From the NCBI GenBank assembly GCA_964586225.1, contig CAZPHD010000005.1:37247-101246 (forward strand): 64,000 nucleotides of DNA, read 5' to 3'. Position 1 is the stretch's first letter; every line of letters begins with the position of its first letter. Below are positions 15,621 through 23,967 of this stretch, in pieces. The position numbers and the translations under genes were made by a program. The notes beneath the pieces are model-generated. The model saw nothing but the letters and a program-made list of their open reading frames with translations, had not been told where the DNA came from and ran no database searches. Source of the stretch: JANJUB01 sp964586225. Lineage in GTDB: Bacteria > Armatimonadota > Fimbriimonadia > Fimbriimonadales > Fimbriimonadaceae.

Positions 15621-17844
15621 TCCCGAAGTCTACACCTCCATGGGCCTCAATGATTTTGAGTACGAGCGAATCTTGTCTCTACTCGGTCGCGAACCTAGTC
15701 TCACCGAACTCGGCATGTTCTCGGTGATGTGGAGCGAACACTGCGGCTACAAGTACAGCCGCCCCGTGCTCGCGCTGTTCAAGAAGTACAAGGAAGCCAT
15801 GGAAGGCGAAGGCCACGAGAATGCGGGTGTCGTGGACATTGGCGATGGCTGGGGCGTGACCATGAAGGTCGAATCGCATAACCATCCGAGCGCGGTAGAA
15901 CCTTATCAGGGCGCCGCGACCGGAGTCGGTGGAATCATCCGCGACATTCTCACCATGGGCGCAAGGCCCATCGCTGCGCTGAATTCGCTTCGATTTGGCC
16001 CCCTCACCGCCGATACGCATACGAGCGAGGCCGTCGCCCAACGCAACCGCTACCTCTTCGAGCATGTCGTCGCCGGCATCGCGGGCTATGGCAACTGCGT
16101 CGGCGTGCCGACCGTCGGCGGGGAAGTCAACTTTCACCCGCGCTACTCGGGGCGTCCGCTGGTGAATGCGATGTGCGTTGGCCTTCTACGCATCGATGAG
16201 ATCACCACGGCAGCCGCCCAAGGCGATGGCAATCCGGTCATCTACATCGGCTCCGCGACCGGCAAGGACGGCATCCACGGCGCGAGTTTCGCCAGCAAGA
16301 AGCTGAAGGACGACGCCGTCGAAGATCGTCCCAACGTTCAAATCGGCGACCCGTTCGCCGAGAAGTTGCTGATCGAAGGAACGCTTGAAGCGCTACAAAC
16401 CGGAGCCATCGTTGCCATCCAAGACATGGGCGCGGCGGGGCTGACGTGCTCGACGGTCGAGATGTCCAGCAAAGGCGGTGTCGGCATGGAGATCGACCTC
16501 GACAAAGTGCCGATGCGCGAGAGCGACATGAGCGCCTACGAGCTGATGCTGAGCGAAAGTCAAGAACGGATGCTCGCAGTGGCCCATCGCGGGCGAGAAG
16601 ACGAGGTGCTGGCGGTCTTCCGCAAGTGGGGTCTCAAAGCCGAGGTGATCGGCTATGTAAACGAGGCGGGCGAGACCACGGTTCGGCGACATGGCGAAGT
16701 TGCCGCAAGCCTGGATGCCAAGTTCCTCACCGACCACTGCCCAACCTACACGCCACCCGCCGAGATTCCGGCTTACTTTGTCGCTGCCCAGCAGTTTTCG
16801 ATCGACTCCGTTCCGCAAGCGAACGTCGAAGACGCTCTGCTCAAGCTCCTCGCGAGTCCGAACATCGCAAGTAAGCGATGGGTCTACCGTCAATACGATC
16901 AGCAGGTCCAAACGCAAACCGTGATCCTGCCGGGAGCCGGCGATGCCGCCGTGCTGGCCCCGCGCGGTACCGGCAAGGGGTTGGCACTCACTCTTGATGG
17001 CAACGCTCGCCACGTGTATCTGCACCCCTACGTGGGTGGCCTCCGCGCGGTGTGCGAGGCGGCTCGGAATGTCGCCTGCGTCGGGGCGAAACCGGTAGCC
17101 GCGACCGATGGGCTGAACTACGGCAACCCCCAGCGACCCCACGTGTATTGGCAGTTCCGCGAGTCGGTCACTGGAATCGCCGAGGCGTGCGAAGCGCTTG
17201 ATACTCCCGTCATTTCGGGCAACGTCAGCTTCTACAACGAAACCGATGCGGGTGAGGTGTTGCCGACTCCGCTAATCGGCGTGCTCGGTGTGTTGGATCG
17301 CGCTGAAGACGCAATTGGACAGGCCCTTACGCCGGGTATGGCGCTTGGAATGATCGAGGTGCCGCTTCCTGCTGATTCGCAAGCTGGACTGGGCGCGAGC
17401 GAGTATCTCCTAGCTGTACACGGCATCGAAGACGGACTCCCAACCGCCCCCGATCTGGCTGGGGAGCGCAAGCTCGCGGAGACCTTGGTGAGCCTCGTAG
17501 CGGGTAAGCAGATTCGGGCCGCCCACGACGTGTCGGATGGCGGATTGGCGGTCACACTTGCCGAGATGGTGCTGGCTGGATCAGCAGGAGCGTCGGTGAC
17601 GGTTTCAGTGACGGGTCGGGAAGATGCCGCGTTCTTCTCCGAAGCACCGGGTCGGGTGGTCGTTGGTTATAGCCCAGACTCGGCCGAGAACATCCGTCGC
17701 GCTGTTGCGCAGGCCGGATTGGCGTGGACAGAGCTTGGAAATGCAAGCTCCGACCCGGACGTCTTAAAGATGAACGATCATTGCTGGTCGGTTGATGCTT
17801 TGCGTACCGCGTTCGAAGACGCCATCCCGAACGCGATGGCCTAG
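15607..17844 (+). CDS. purL: phosphoribosylformylglycinamidine synthase subunit PurL
   Basis: 745 aa, the small PurL type that works with separate PurQ and PurS. It catalyses ATP-dependent conversion of FGAR to FGAM in purine synthesis. Characteristic sequences: F-S-V-M-W-S-E-H-C-G-Y-K near residue 38, the K-V-E-S-H-N-H-P-S nucleotide motif near 84, D-M-G-A-A-G-L-T near 273, and the second ATP-grasp-like half with H-D-V-S-D-G-G-L near 640. No glutaminase domain is fused. PurQ and PurS are not in this window. Its start overlaps the divergent lipoprotein gene. Confidence 0.96.
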   Translation: MAVITPEVYTSMGLNDFEYERILSLLGREPSLTELGMFSVMWSEHCGYKYSRPVLALFKKYKEAMEGEGHENAGVVDIGDGWGVTMKVESHNHPSAVEPYQGAATGVGGIIRDILTMGARPIAALNSLRFGPLTADTHTSEAVAQRNRYLFEHVVAGIAGYGNCVGVPTVGGEVNFHPRYSGRPLVNAMCVGLLRIDEITTAAAQGDGNPVIYIGSATGKDGIHGASFASKKLKDDAVEDRPNVQIGDPFAEKLLIEGTLEALQTGAIVAIQDMGAAGLTCSTVEMSSKGGVGMEIDLDKVPMRESDMSAYELMLSESQERMLAVAHRGREDEVLAVFRKWGLKAEVIGYVNEAGETTVRRHGEVAASLDAKFLTDHCPTYTPPAEIPAYFVAAQQFSIDSVPQANVEDALLKLLASPNIASKRWVYRQYDQQVQTQTVILPGAGDAAVLAPRGTGKGLALTLDGNARHVYLHPYVGGLRAVCEAARNVACVGAKPVAATDGLNYGNPQRPHVYWQFRESVTGIAEACEALDTPVISGNVSFYNETDAGEVLPTPLIGVLGVLDRAEDAIGQALTPGMALGMIEVPLPADSQAGLGASEYLLAVHGIEDGLPTAPDLAGERKLAETLVSLVAGKQIRAAHDVSDGGLAVTLAEMVLAGSAGASVTVSVTGREDAAFFSEAPGRVVVGYSPDSAENIRRAVAQAGLAWTELGNASSDPDVLKMNDHCWSVDALRTAFEDAIPNAMA

Positions 17845-17887
17845 GGGTTTTGGCACGGATTGTGCGAGAGTCGAGAACAGGGATCAT

Positions 17888-19333
17888 ATGAAACGGTTGT
17901 TGATCATTGCGTTGGTTATGGCTTCGCTTGGCACGGTGTGGGCGCAGACCCCTCCTGTTGACCGCGAAGTCCAGAAGAAGGTTGTCGCGGCGGCTGACTT
18001 GTATAAGGCCGGCAACACCGATGGTGCGCTTAAGGCGTTCGAAGATTTGTACGCGGCCCATCCGGAAAACAGCGACGTCCTCGCATGGCTGGGCTTCCTC
18101 TACTTGCGGGCAGAGCGTGCTGAACAGGCCGTTCCGATCCTCGAAAAGGCGCTTGCGGCTAAACCCAGCAGTCTTGACGTGCTTAACAACCTTGGCAATG
18201 CGCGCCAGCGCGTCGGCGACGACGAGCGAGCGGTGACCTGCTACGAGCGCATCACTGAGATTGATCCCAAGATGTTTGAGGCCTGGTACAACCTGGGCAA
18301 TATCCGCCTACGACTCGGCAACGTTGACTCGGCTCTGACTGCCTACACTCGCGCTACCGAACTGAAGCCAACCGACCCGTTTGTCTACAACAATATCGGT
18401 GTCGCTTACGAGCGGCAGAAGAAGTACGACGTCGCCGCGCAGAGCTTTGTCAAGGCGGCGACCCTGCGACAGGATAATGTCGTGTTCGCGAAGAACGCGG
18501 GCGTGACCCTAGCGAAGATCAAGCAGTATCAGCAAGCCGTGCCGCACCTGGAGCGGGCGCTCCGACTTGATCCCAATGACGCTTCGCTTGCGCTGACGTT
18601 GGCTGACACTTATTCAAAGCTTTCGCGCCCCGACGATGCGCTCCGCGTTTACGAAGCGTCGCAGAACATCTTGAGCGACAACCCGGCGTTCTGGTTCAAC
18701 CTCGGGGTGCTTCGTGATCAGAAGGGCGATGCCAAGGGCGCCGAGGCCGCCTATGTCAAGGCCCTTGAAATCAACGCAAACGATACGGATGCGCTGAACA
18801 ACCTTGGATTGGTTCAGTTCCGAGCGGGTCGGTTTGATGAGGCCCAGGCCACCTTCGATCGCCTGGTCAAGTTAGACCCGAATAGTCGCCCTGCGAAGCT
18901 CAATCTCGCTGCCGCCGCGGCCAAGACCGCCGATTTCGATCTTGCGATTCGCTTGTGGCGAGAGCATCTGCGAGCGGAAGCAACCCGCACCGACATTCGT
19001 GTGAGCCTTGCAAATGCGCTGTGGGTAACCGGCGATCTCGAAGGCGCGGTCGCGCAGTTCAAGATCATTCTGAATGCTCAGCCCAACCAGCCTGATGCGC
19101 TCAATGGCATGGGCCTCTACCATCTGAAGAACTCGAAGCTTCCCGAAGCCGAAGCGAGCTTCCGAAAGGCGATTCAGTCGAACACGCGATTTGTGCAGGC
19201 TTACAACAACCTCGGCGTCGTGCTCGAGCGGCTGAACAAGAAGGCCGACGCGATCAGCATCTGGCAGCGCGGGCTGCAGATTGATCCGAAAAATAAGGAA
19301 ATCACCGAGAACCTGAAGCGCGTCAAGGGCTAG
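17888..19333 (+). CDS. secreted TPR-repeat protein
   Basis: 481 aa. A signal peptide (MKRLLIIALVMASLGTVWAQ) supports the ATG at 17888 over an upstream in-frame start that lacks one. The rest is about twelve consecutive tetratricopeptide repeats with typical W/A/Y/P positions (for example A-W-Y-N-L-G-N-I-R-L and A-Y-N-N-L-G-V-V-L-E), covering nearly the whole chain. TPR arrays bind other proteins; this one would act outside the cytoplasmic membrane. It ends 16 nt before nadK, but nadK has its own -10 box. Confidence 0.9.
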   Translation: MKRLLIIALVMASLGTVWAQTPPVDREVQKKVVAAADLYKAGNTDGALKAFEDLYAAHPENSDVLAWLGFLYLRAERAEQAVPILEKALAAKPSSLDVLNNLGNARQRVGDDERAVTCYERITEIDPKMFEAWYNLGNIRLRLGNVDSALTAYTRATELKPTDPFVYNNIGVAYERQKKYDVAAQSFVKAATLRQDNVVFAKNAGVTLAKIKQYQQAVPHLERALRLDPNDASLALTLADTYSKLSRPDDALRVYEASQNILSDNPAFWFNLGVLRDQKGDAKGAEAAYVKALEINANDTDALNNLGLVQFRAGRFDEAQATFDRLVKLDPNSRPAKLNLAAAAAKTADFDLAIRLWREHLRAEATRTDIRVSLANALWVTGDLEGAVAQFKIILNAQPNQPDALNGMGLYHLKNSKLPEAEASFRKAIQSNTRFVQAYNNLGVVLERLNKKADAISIWQRGLQIDPKNKEITENLKRVKG

Positions 19334-19337
19334 CGGC

Positions 19338-19343
19338 TAAGAT
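19338..19343 (+). promoter_or_regulatory. -10 box of nadK (leaderless)
   Basis: TAAGAT, 6 nt before the GTG at 19350. Confidence 0.45.
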
Positions 19344-19349
19344 AATAGC

Positions 19350-20210
19350 GTGCGCATTCACTTTTTGGTGAACCCGAATCGCCTCGACGCAGTGCAAGCT
19401 GCGGGCGAGGCGATTCGTTTCGTTCGGCACCGGGGAGCAAGGGTGGCCACCGAGCGCGAGGGCGCCGAGATCTTGGGCATTGAGGGCCTCCCAAAGGACG
19501 AACTCGGTCAAGCCGATCTCATGATCACGTTCGGCGGCGATGGCACGCTCATTCGCGCCGCCGATAACTGCTCCGCCCACAACACACCGATCCTCGGCGT
19601 CTACTTCGGTCGCTTCGGCTTCGTTACGCAATGCCAACCGAATGAAATCGGGGCGAGCCTGAGCGAGTTCTTCGACGGTACCGCGAACTTCGAAAACCGC
19701 ATGATGCTTCAAGTTGAGCTTGAGCGCGGGGGCATCGTCGTGGCGACGCTTCACGTACTCAATGAGGTCACGCTCCAGCGAGCGACCACGGCGCGGATGC
19801 TGTCGTTCGAAGTTGAGGTTGATGACCACTTCCTCACCGCGTATCCTGCGGACGGCGTGATCCTGTGTACACCTACGGGCTCGACTGCCTACAACCTCAG
19901 CGCGGGCGGTCCGATCATCGATCCGCGTATGGAGTGCGTGACGCTCACCGCTCTCGCTCCCCACACCCTCAGTGCCCGGCCGCTCGTGCTGAGGCCCGAC
20001 TCGGTGGTGCACCTGCGGGTCCAGAGCGACGGCGACGCCATGCTGTCCGCCGACAGTCACACCCGGCTTCATATCCTGAGCGGCGACAACATCCGCATCT
20101 CGCGCTCACCGCGGGTTACGCGCCTGCTCAGCGTGGATCGCGAGGACTTCTTGTCGAAGCTAAGCGAACGCCTACTATGGAGTCAGAGTATCTTGGGAAG
20201 TCAAGGATGA
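19350..20210 (+). CDS. nadK: NAD kinase
   Basis: 286 aa. Phosphorylates NAD to NADP in the cytosol. Hallmarks: GGDGT at 62-66, L-N-E-V at 137-140, and T-P-T-G-S-T-A-Y at 174-181. The loop normally reading N-x-G-x-L-G-F-L is V-Y-F-G-R-F-G-F-V here, with Tyr-Phe in place of Asn-Leu, a mild deviation. GTG start at 19350 with a -10 box just upstream. It overlaps the ABC ATPase start by 4 nt (ATGA). Confidence 0.93.
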   Translation: MRIHFLVNPNRLDAVQAAGEAIRFVRHRGARVATEREGAEILGIEGLPKDELGQADLMITFGGDGTLIRAADNCSAHNTPILGVYFGRFGFVTQCQPNEIGASLSEFFDGTANFENRMMLQVELERGGIVVATLHVLNEVTLQRATTARMLSFEVEVDDHFLTAYPADGVILCTPTGSTAYNLSAGGPIIDPRMECVTLTALAPHTLSARPLVLRPDSVVHLRVQSDGDAMLSADSHTRLHILSGDNIRISRSPRVTRLLSVDREDFLSKLSERLLWSQSILGSQG

Positions 20211-21130
20211 GTGTTCTTTCCGTTCGCGATGTTCACGTTGAGTTTGCCTCGCCGGGTGGGGTGGTGCGGGCGCTGGATGGCGTGTCGCTTGAGGTTGAGC
20301 GGGGTGAACTGGTCGCAGTTGTAGGCGAGTCCGGCTGCGGCAAGACGACCTTGGCGCGGGCCGTCCTTGGCTTGCAGCCCATGAGCCACGGTGAGATTGT
20401 GCTGAACGGTCGCACGGTCCACGGCACAACGCGCACGATGGCCAGGGATGTGGGCATGGTGTGGCAAGACCCTTATGCCTCGCTCGACCCGCGTTGGCGC
20501 GTGCGACGCTCCATCACCGAAGGCGCCGATCTGGCCGGCGTGAAGGCCGACGCCGAGGTGCTTTTTGATCAGGTTGGGCTCGACCGGCGCTGGCTGGATC
20601 GCTTTCCGCATCAGCTCAGCGGCGGCCAGCGTCAACGCGTAGCGATTGGCCGAGCCTTAGCCGCGGAGCCGCCGCTCGTGATCTGCGATGAGCCTACGGC
20701 CGCCCTGGATCTGTCGATTCGCGCCCAGATTTTGAACCTGCTGAAGACCATTCAGCGCGAGCGAGGCTGCTCGTTCCTCTACATTTCGCATGACCTGACG
20801 ACGGTGCGTTTCCTCGCTGATCGCGTCGCTGTCATGTATCTGGGTCGGATCGTTGAAATGGGCAAGACCGAGGAGATCTTCGAGAATCCGCGGCATCCCT
20901 ACACGCGGGCGCTCATGGATTCGGCCTTGACGCTCGACAAGCTACAGGCCCTGCCTGAACCGGTTCCTGGCGAGCTGCCTGACCCACGCGAGCGGTTTGT
21001 GGGGTGTCGGTTTGCGTCGCGTTGCGCCTTCGCGCAAGAAAAGTGCCTTCGAGACGATCCTCATCTCGAAGGCACCGAGCACGCCTACGCGTGCCATTTC
21101 CCGCTGGAGCGAACTACCGCTTCCGCTTGA
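20207..21130 (+). CDS. oligopeptide-type ABC transporter ATPase (DppF/OppF-like)
   Basis: 307 aa from the ATG that overlaps the nadK stop. Walker A GESGCGKTT at 40-48, Q-loop near 87, signature LSGGQRQRV at 137-145, Walker B and DEPTAALD at 161-168, and a C-terminal oligo_HPY-type extension with three Cys (C-R-F-A-S-R-C-A-F-A-Q-E-K-C), which is typical of DppF/OppF. No permease, partner ATPase or peptide-binding protein is adjacent, so partners must be elsewhere. Its 3' end overlaps the convergent binding-protein gene by 17 nt. Confidence 0.92.
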   Translation: MSVLSVRDVHVEFASPGGVVRALDGVSLEVERGELVAVVGESGCGKTTLARAVLGLQPMSHGEIVLNGRTVHGTTRTMARDVGMVWQDPYASLDPRWRVRRSITEGADLAGVKADAEVLFDQVGLDRRWLDRFPHQLSGGQRQRVAIGRALAAEPPLVICDEPTAALDLSIRAQILNLLKTIQRERGCSFLYISHDLTTVRFLADRVAVMYLGRIVEMGKTEEIFENPRHPYTRALMDSALTLDKLQALPEPVPGELPDPRERFVGCRFASRCAFAQEKCLRDDPHLEGTEHAYACHFPLERTTASA

Positions 21131-22427
21131 CGATGTTGGGGTCGGCGCGCACTTCCTTGGCCTTGGCTTCGATGCGCTGAACAAACGACTCGGGCGTCTC
21201 GGTTCCGTTGAGCATGCCCGTGAGCGCATCTTCCATCTCCTTGTTCAGCGTCGGATACCAGTCGGCGAACTGAATCGCCCACACGTCCTTGCTGGCCCGG
21301 AAGACCTCGGCCGGCTTGACGAGTTCCTTCATGAGCTCGGTCTCATCCGATCCCTTGATCCCGGTCAGCGTGCCCTTCTCCTTGACGAACTTCTTCGCGT
21401 TCGAGAGTGACGTGATCTGCTTGTAAAGCTCGATCGCCTCCTTCTGCATCTTCGACTTTGAATAGACCATCCAAGGCTCAATCTTGATGATGACGGCGCT
21501 GGGGTCACCAGCCCCGCCAGCAACGACTGGGGGAAGGAAGAACTCCATCGCCGCACCCTCGGGCATCGCGTCCTTCATCTCGGAACGGAGCCACGTTCCG
21601 CACATCACCATCGCCGCTTTACCTTGTAGGAATTGCGTTTGCGATTCGGTGTGGGTCATGCCGACCGAGCCGCGCTGGAAGAACCCCTTGATGTTGAGTT
21701 CATTGATCATCTTGGCGGCCTGAAGGAACGCCGGGTGCGCCCAGGCTCCCTCTTCCAAGTTCTCAGCCGCGCGCATCACCTCGGGGCCGCCGATGCTGTG
21801 CGCCCAAGGCAGCAGCATGCCGTGCAGCATGTAATAGGGATACTTGCCCTGGAAGGTGATAGGCGCCATGTCCTTGGCCTTGATCTTTTCGCCCAGCACG
21901 AGGAGCTCGTCCCACGTCTTGGGCGGGGTCCAGCCGTTCTTCGCGAACACGCCGGGGTCATACCACCAGCCCAGCATGCTGAAGAAGTGGGGAAGTACCC
22001 ACGTCTTGCCGTCTTGCTGGCAATACTTCAGAATCGATGGCTCGAACGTATCGCGCCAAGTTCCGGTGCCTTCGGCGGGCGGGCCATCGAGGGCCTCATC
22101 GAGTGCGAGGAGTTGGCCCTCTTCCTTCAGCCCCCAGTGATCCATGCCCCATCCGGGGAAGAGCAGATCGGGCGCATCGCCGGAAATGAACTGCGGGCGA
22201 AGCTTCTCCCAAATGCGCGGGTCGCTCTCGAAGACCACCTTGATGTTGCCGTTCTTGGCTTCGTATTCCTTGCCGACCGCTTCGTAGTGGTCCACATCGA
22301 AGCCGCCTTTGAACGCGGCCACGCGGAGCGTGGGGGTCTCGGCGGTCTTGCTCGAAGAGCCGCATCCGACGATGGCTACCGCGGCGAGCGCGCAGATAGC
22401 GAGTTGAGTGACGGGCTTGGGCGTCAT
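21114..22427 (-). CDS. extracellular solute-binding lipoprotein, family 1 (sugar type)
   Basis: 437 aa. Signal peptide with lipobox V-G-C near residues 18-21 (A-I-V-G-C-G-S-S-S), then a family-1 binding protein (L-R-V-A-A-F-K-G-G, D-L-L-F-P-G-W-G near 85, W-L-R-S-E-M near 290). Such lipoproteins capture sugars or glycerol phosphate for an ABC importer. The start ATG 22427 has GGTAGGA about 8 nt upstream; the ATG at 22436 abuts it. No sugar permease is adjacent. Convergent with, and slightly overlapping, the unrelated peptide-type ATPase. Confidence 0.88.
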   Translation of the reverse strand: MTPKPVTQLAICALAAVAIVGCGSSSKTAETPTLRVAAFKGGFDVDHYEAVGKEYEAKNGNIKVVFESDPRIWEKLRPQFISGDAPDLLFPGWGMDHWGLKEEGQLLALDEALDGPPAEGTGTWRDTFEPSILKYCQQDGKTWVLPHFFSMLGWWYDPGVFAKNGWTPPKTWDELLVLGEKIKAKDMAPITFQGKYPYYMLHGMLLPWAHSIGGPEVMRAAENLEEGAWAHPAFLQAAKMINELNIKGFFQRGSVGMTHTESQTQFLQGKAAMVMCGTWLRSEMKDAMPEGAAMEFFLPPVVAGGAGDPSAVIIKIEPWMVYSKSKMQKEAIELYKQITSLSNAKKFVKEKGTLTGIKGSDETELMKELVKPAEVFRASKDVWAIQFADWYPTLNKEMEDALTGMLNGTETPESFVQRIEAKAKEVRADPNIVKRKR

Positions 22428-22445
22428 GGTGTGCATCCTACCCGC

Positions 22446-22451
22446 CATAAT
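22446..22451 (+). promoter_or_regulatory. -10 box of dtd (leaderless)
   Basis: CATAAT, 8 nt before the ATG at 22460; no Shine-Dalgarno. Confidence 0.5.
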
Positions 22452-22459
22452 CGTCCCCG

Positions 22460-22897
22460 ATGCGTGCAGTCGTGCAACGGGTGAGTGAAGCATTCGTGAA
22501 TGTGGACGGAGCGACGGTCGGCCGATGCGGCGTGGGGTTGATGGTTTTGGTGGCCGCCCACCGCGAAGACACCGAGGCGAACGCCGACAAACTGGCGGAT
22601 CGGGTCGCGGGTTTGCGCATTTTTGGCGACGCGGAAGGGAAGATGAACCTCTCGCTGGCTGATGTTGAAGGCTCGGTCCTAGCGATCTCGAACTTCACGC
22701 TCTATGGCGATGCGATGAAGAGCCGCCGTCCGAGCTTCATCGAATCGGCGGCGTACGCCGACGGCGAGCGGCTGTTCGAGGCGTTTGTGTTCAGTTTGCA
22801 GAAGCGCGGCGTTCCGGTCGAAACCGGGGTGTTTGGCGCGCACATGGAGGTGTCGCTGGTGAACGACGGCCCCGTGACGATTGTGTTGGATGCCTAG
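22460..22897 (+). CDS. dtd: D-aminoacyl-tRNA deacylase
   Basis: 145 aa, standard Dtd size. It removes D-amino acids (and glycine mis-charged on tRNA-Ala) from tRNA. Motifs: start M-R-A-V-V-Q-R-V, S-N-F-T-L-Y-G-D near 78-85 (usually SQFTLYAD, so two substitutions near the active Thr region), and the Gly-cisPro element in N-D-G-P-V-T-I near the C-terminus. Probably leaderless and monocistronic. The divergent binding-protein gene starts 33 nt upstream. Confidence 0.93.
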   Translation: MRAVVQRVSEAFVNVDGATVGRCGVGLMVLVAAHREDTEANADKLADRVAGLRIFGDAEGKMNLSLADVEGSVLAISNFTLYGDAMKSRRPSFIESAAYADGERLFEAFVFSLQKRGVPVETGVFGAHMEVSLVNDGPVTIVLDA

Positions 22898-22964
22898 CCC
22901 CGTAGAATTGCTGGATATTTGTAAAGGTTTGGCTCTCGAATCCTGTTCTTGCCCGCGGATGCTT

Positions 22965-22970
22965 TACAGT
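22965..22970 (+). promoter_or_regulatory. -10 box upstream of the PEP-CTERM gene
   Basis: TACAGT, giving a leader of about 22 nt that holds the AGGGGA Shine-Dalgarno before the ATG at 22999. No convincing -35. Confidence 0.4.
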
Positions 22971-22998
22971 AGCACTGGGCATTCGCCAAGGGGACAAA

Positions 22999-23967
22999 AT
23001 GCGGACAAGTGTCAGGGTTTTTGCGGGGCTTTGGGCCGGGGCGCTGGTGGCCTCGGTTGGGGCGCAAGTGTCAGAGACTGGGATGGGGAACATGATCTTC
23101 TGCGACACGTTGCGGGGAGACTTTGTGGTGGCAGGTGCCAGCACGAGAATCCGCGATGGAGCGCAGTCTCCGACCTTTAATCTGACGGTTGCCGGAATAC
23201 CGAATGGCGCCGACGTGGTTGCCGCGTATGCCAACTGGTCTTACCTTGGAAACACGCCGATGCCGTTCAACAGCATCGTTGTGGCTGGTCAGGCCGTTAC
23301 GGGTCAAAAAAGCGGTGAGGGCAACCGGGATCTCGTGTGGGGCCATGACTTTGCGTTCAGCTACACCGCCGACGTCACCTCGCTCATCTTTGGCAACGGA
23401 AGCTATTCGATCTCGGGTGCAACCGACAGCACAGGCGCGAATCGAATCGGAGAAGGCATCTCGCTTGTCGTGATCTACGAGGACCCGTCTTCCGCTTTGA
23501 GGGAAATCAACGTGTACGACGGATATACGTCGACCACGACGGGCGAAGGAAAGGCGACCTTAGCCTTCTGCAATCCCTTCGGCTCGGAGTTAAGACTGTT
23601 CGCCAACGCCCTCGATGGTCAGAAGACCCTGACGGACGACTTCTACGTGAACAACTGGCTCGTCAGCGATCAGTTGGGACTCGGAGGTCAGGAAAACGCT
23701 TGGCAAGGCAAACTCGGGCCGGGCGCGGTCGGCCAGAACTTCTATGACCACGTTTATGGCGATGTGAGCAGCTTCGCGACCGTAGGCGACACGGAGCTAA
23801 CCTTCGAGACGGATGGCTTCGACGACGATCTCATCCGAACCGACGCCATCGGACACAGCTTCGCGGCCGTCTCGTTTCAACCTGTCCCTGAACCGACGAC
23901 GATCGTCGCCGTCTCTTTGGGCCTCGCTGCTCTCTTCCGCCGCCGCAGGCAAGGAAGCCGCTCGTGA
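22999..23967 (+). CDS. PEP-CTERM sorted exported protein
   Basis: 322 aa. Signal peptide (about 1-22), a beta-rich body with T-F-N-L-T-V-A-G-I-P, A-N-W-S-Y-L-G and a Y-T-A-D-V-T-S-L-I strand pattern, and a C-terminal PEP-CTERM tail: P-V-P-E-P-T-T-I near 297, a hydrophobic helix and R-R-R-R. Such tails are handled by an exosortase (EpsH/XrtA type), not visible here. AGGGGA precedes the ATG. The stop overlaps the GTG of the next gene (GTGA), so the pair is translationally coupled. Confidence 0.88.
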   Translation: MRTSVRVFAGLWAGALVASVGAQVSETGMGNMIFCDTLRGDFVVAGASTRIRDGAQSPTFNLTVAGIPNGADVVAAYANWSYLGNTPMPFNSIVVAGQAVTGQKSGEGNRDLVWGHDFAFSYTADVTSLIFGNGSYSISGATDSTGANRIGEGISLVVIYEDPSSALREINVYDGYTSTTTGEGKATLAFCNPFGSELRLFANALDGQKTLTDDFYVNNWLVSDQLGLGGQENAWQGKLGPGAVGQNFYDHVYGDVSSFATVGDTELTFETDGFDDDLIRTDAIGHSFAAVSFQPVPEPTTIVAVSLGLAALFRRRRQGSRS

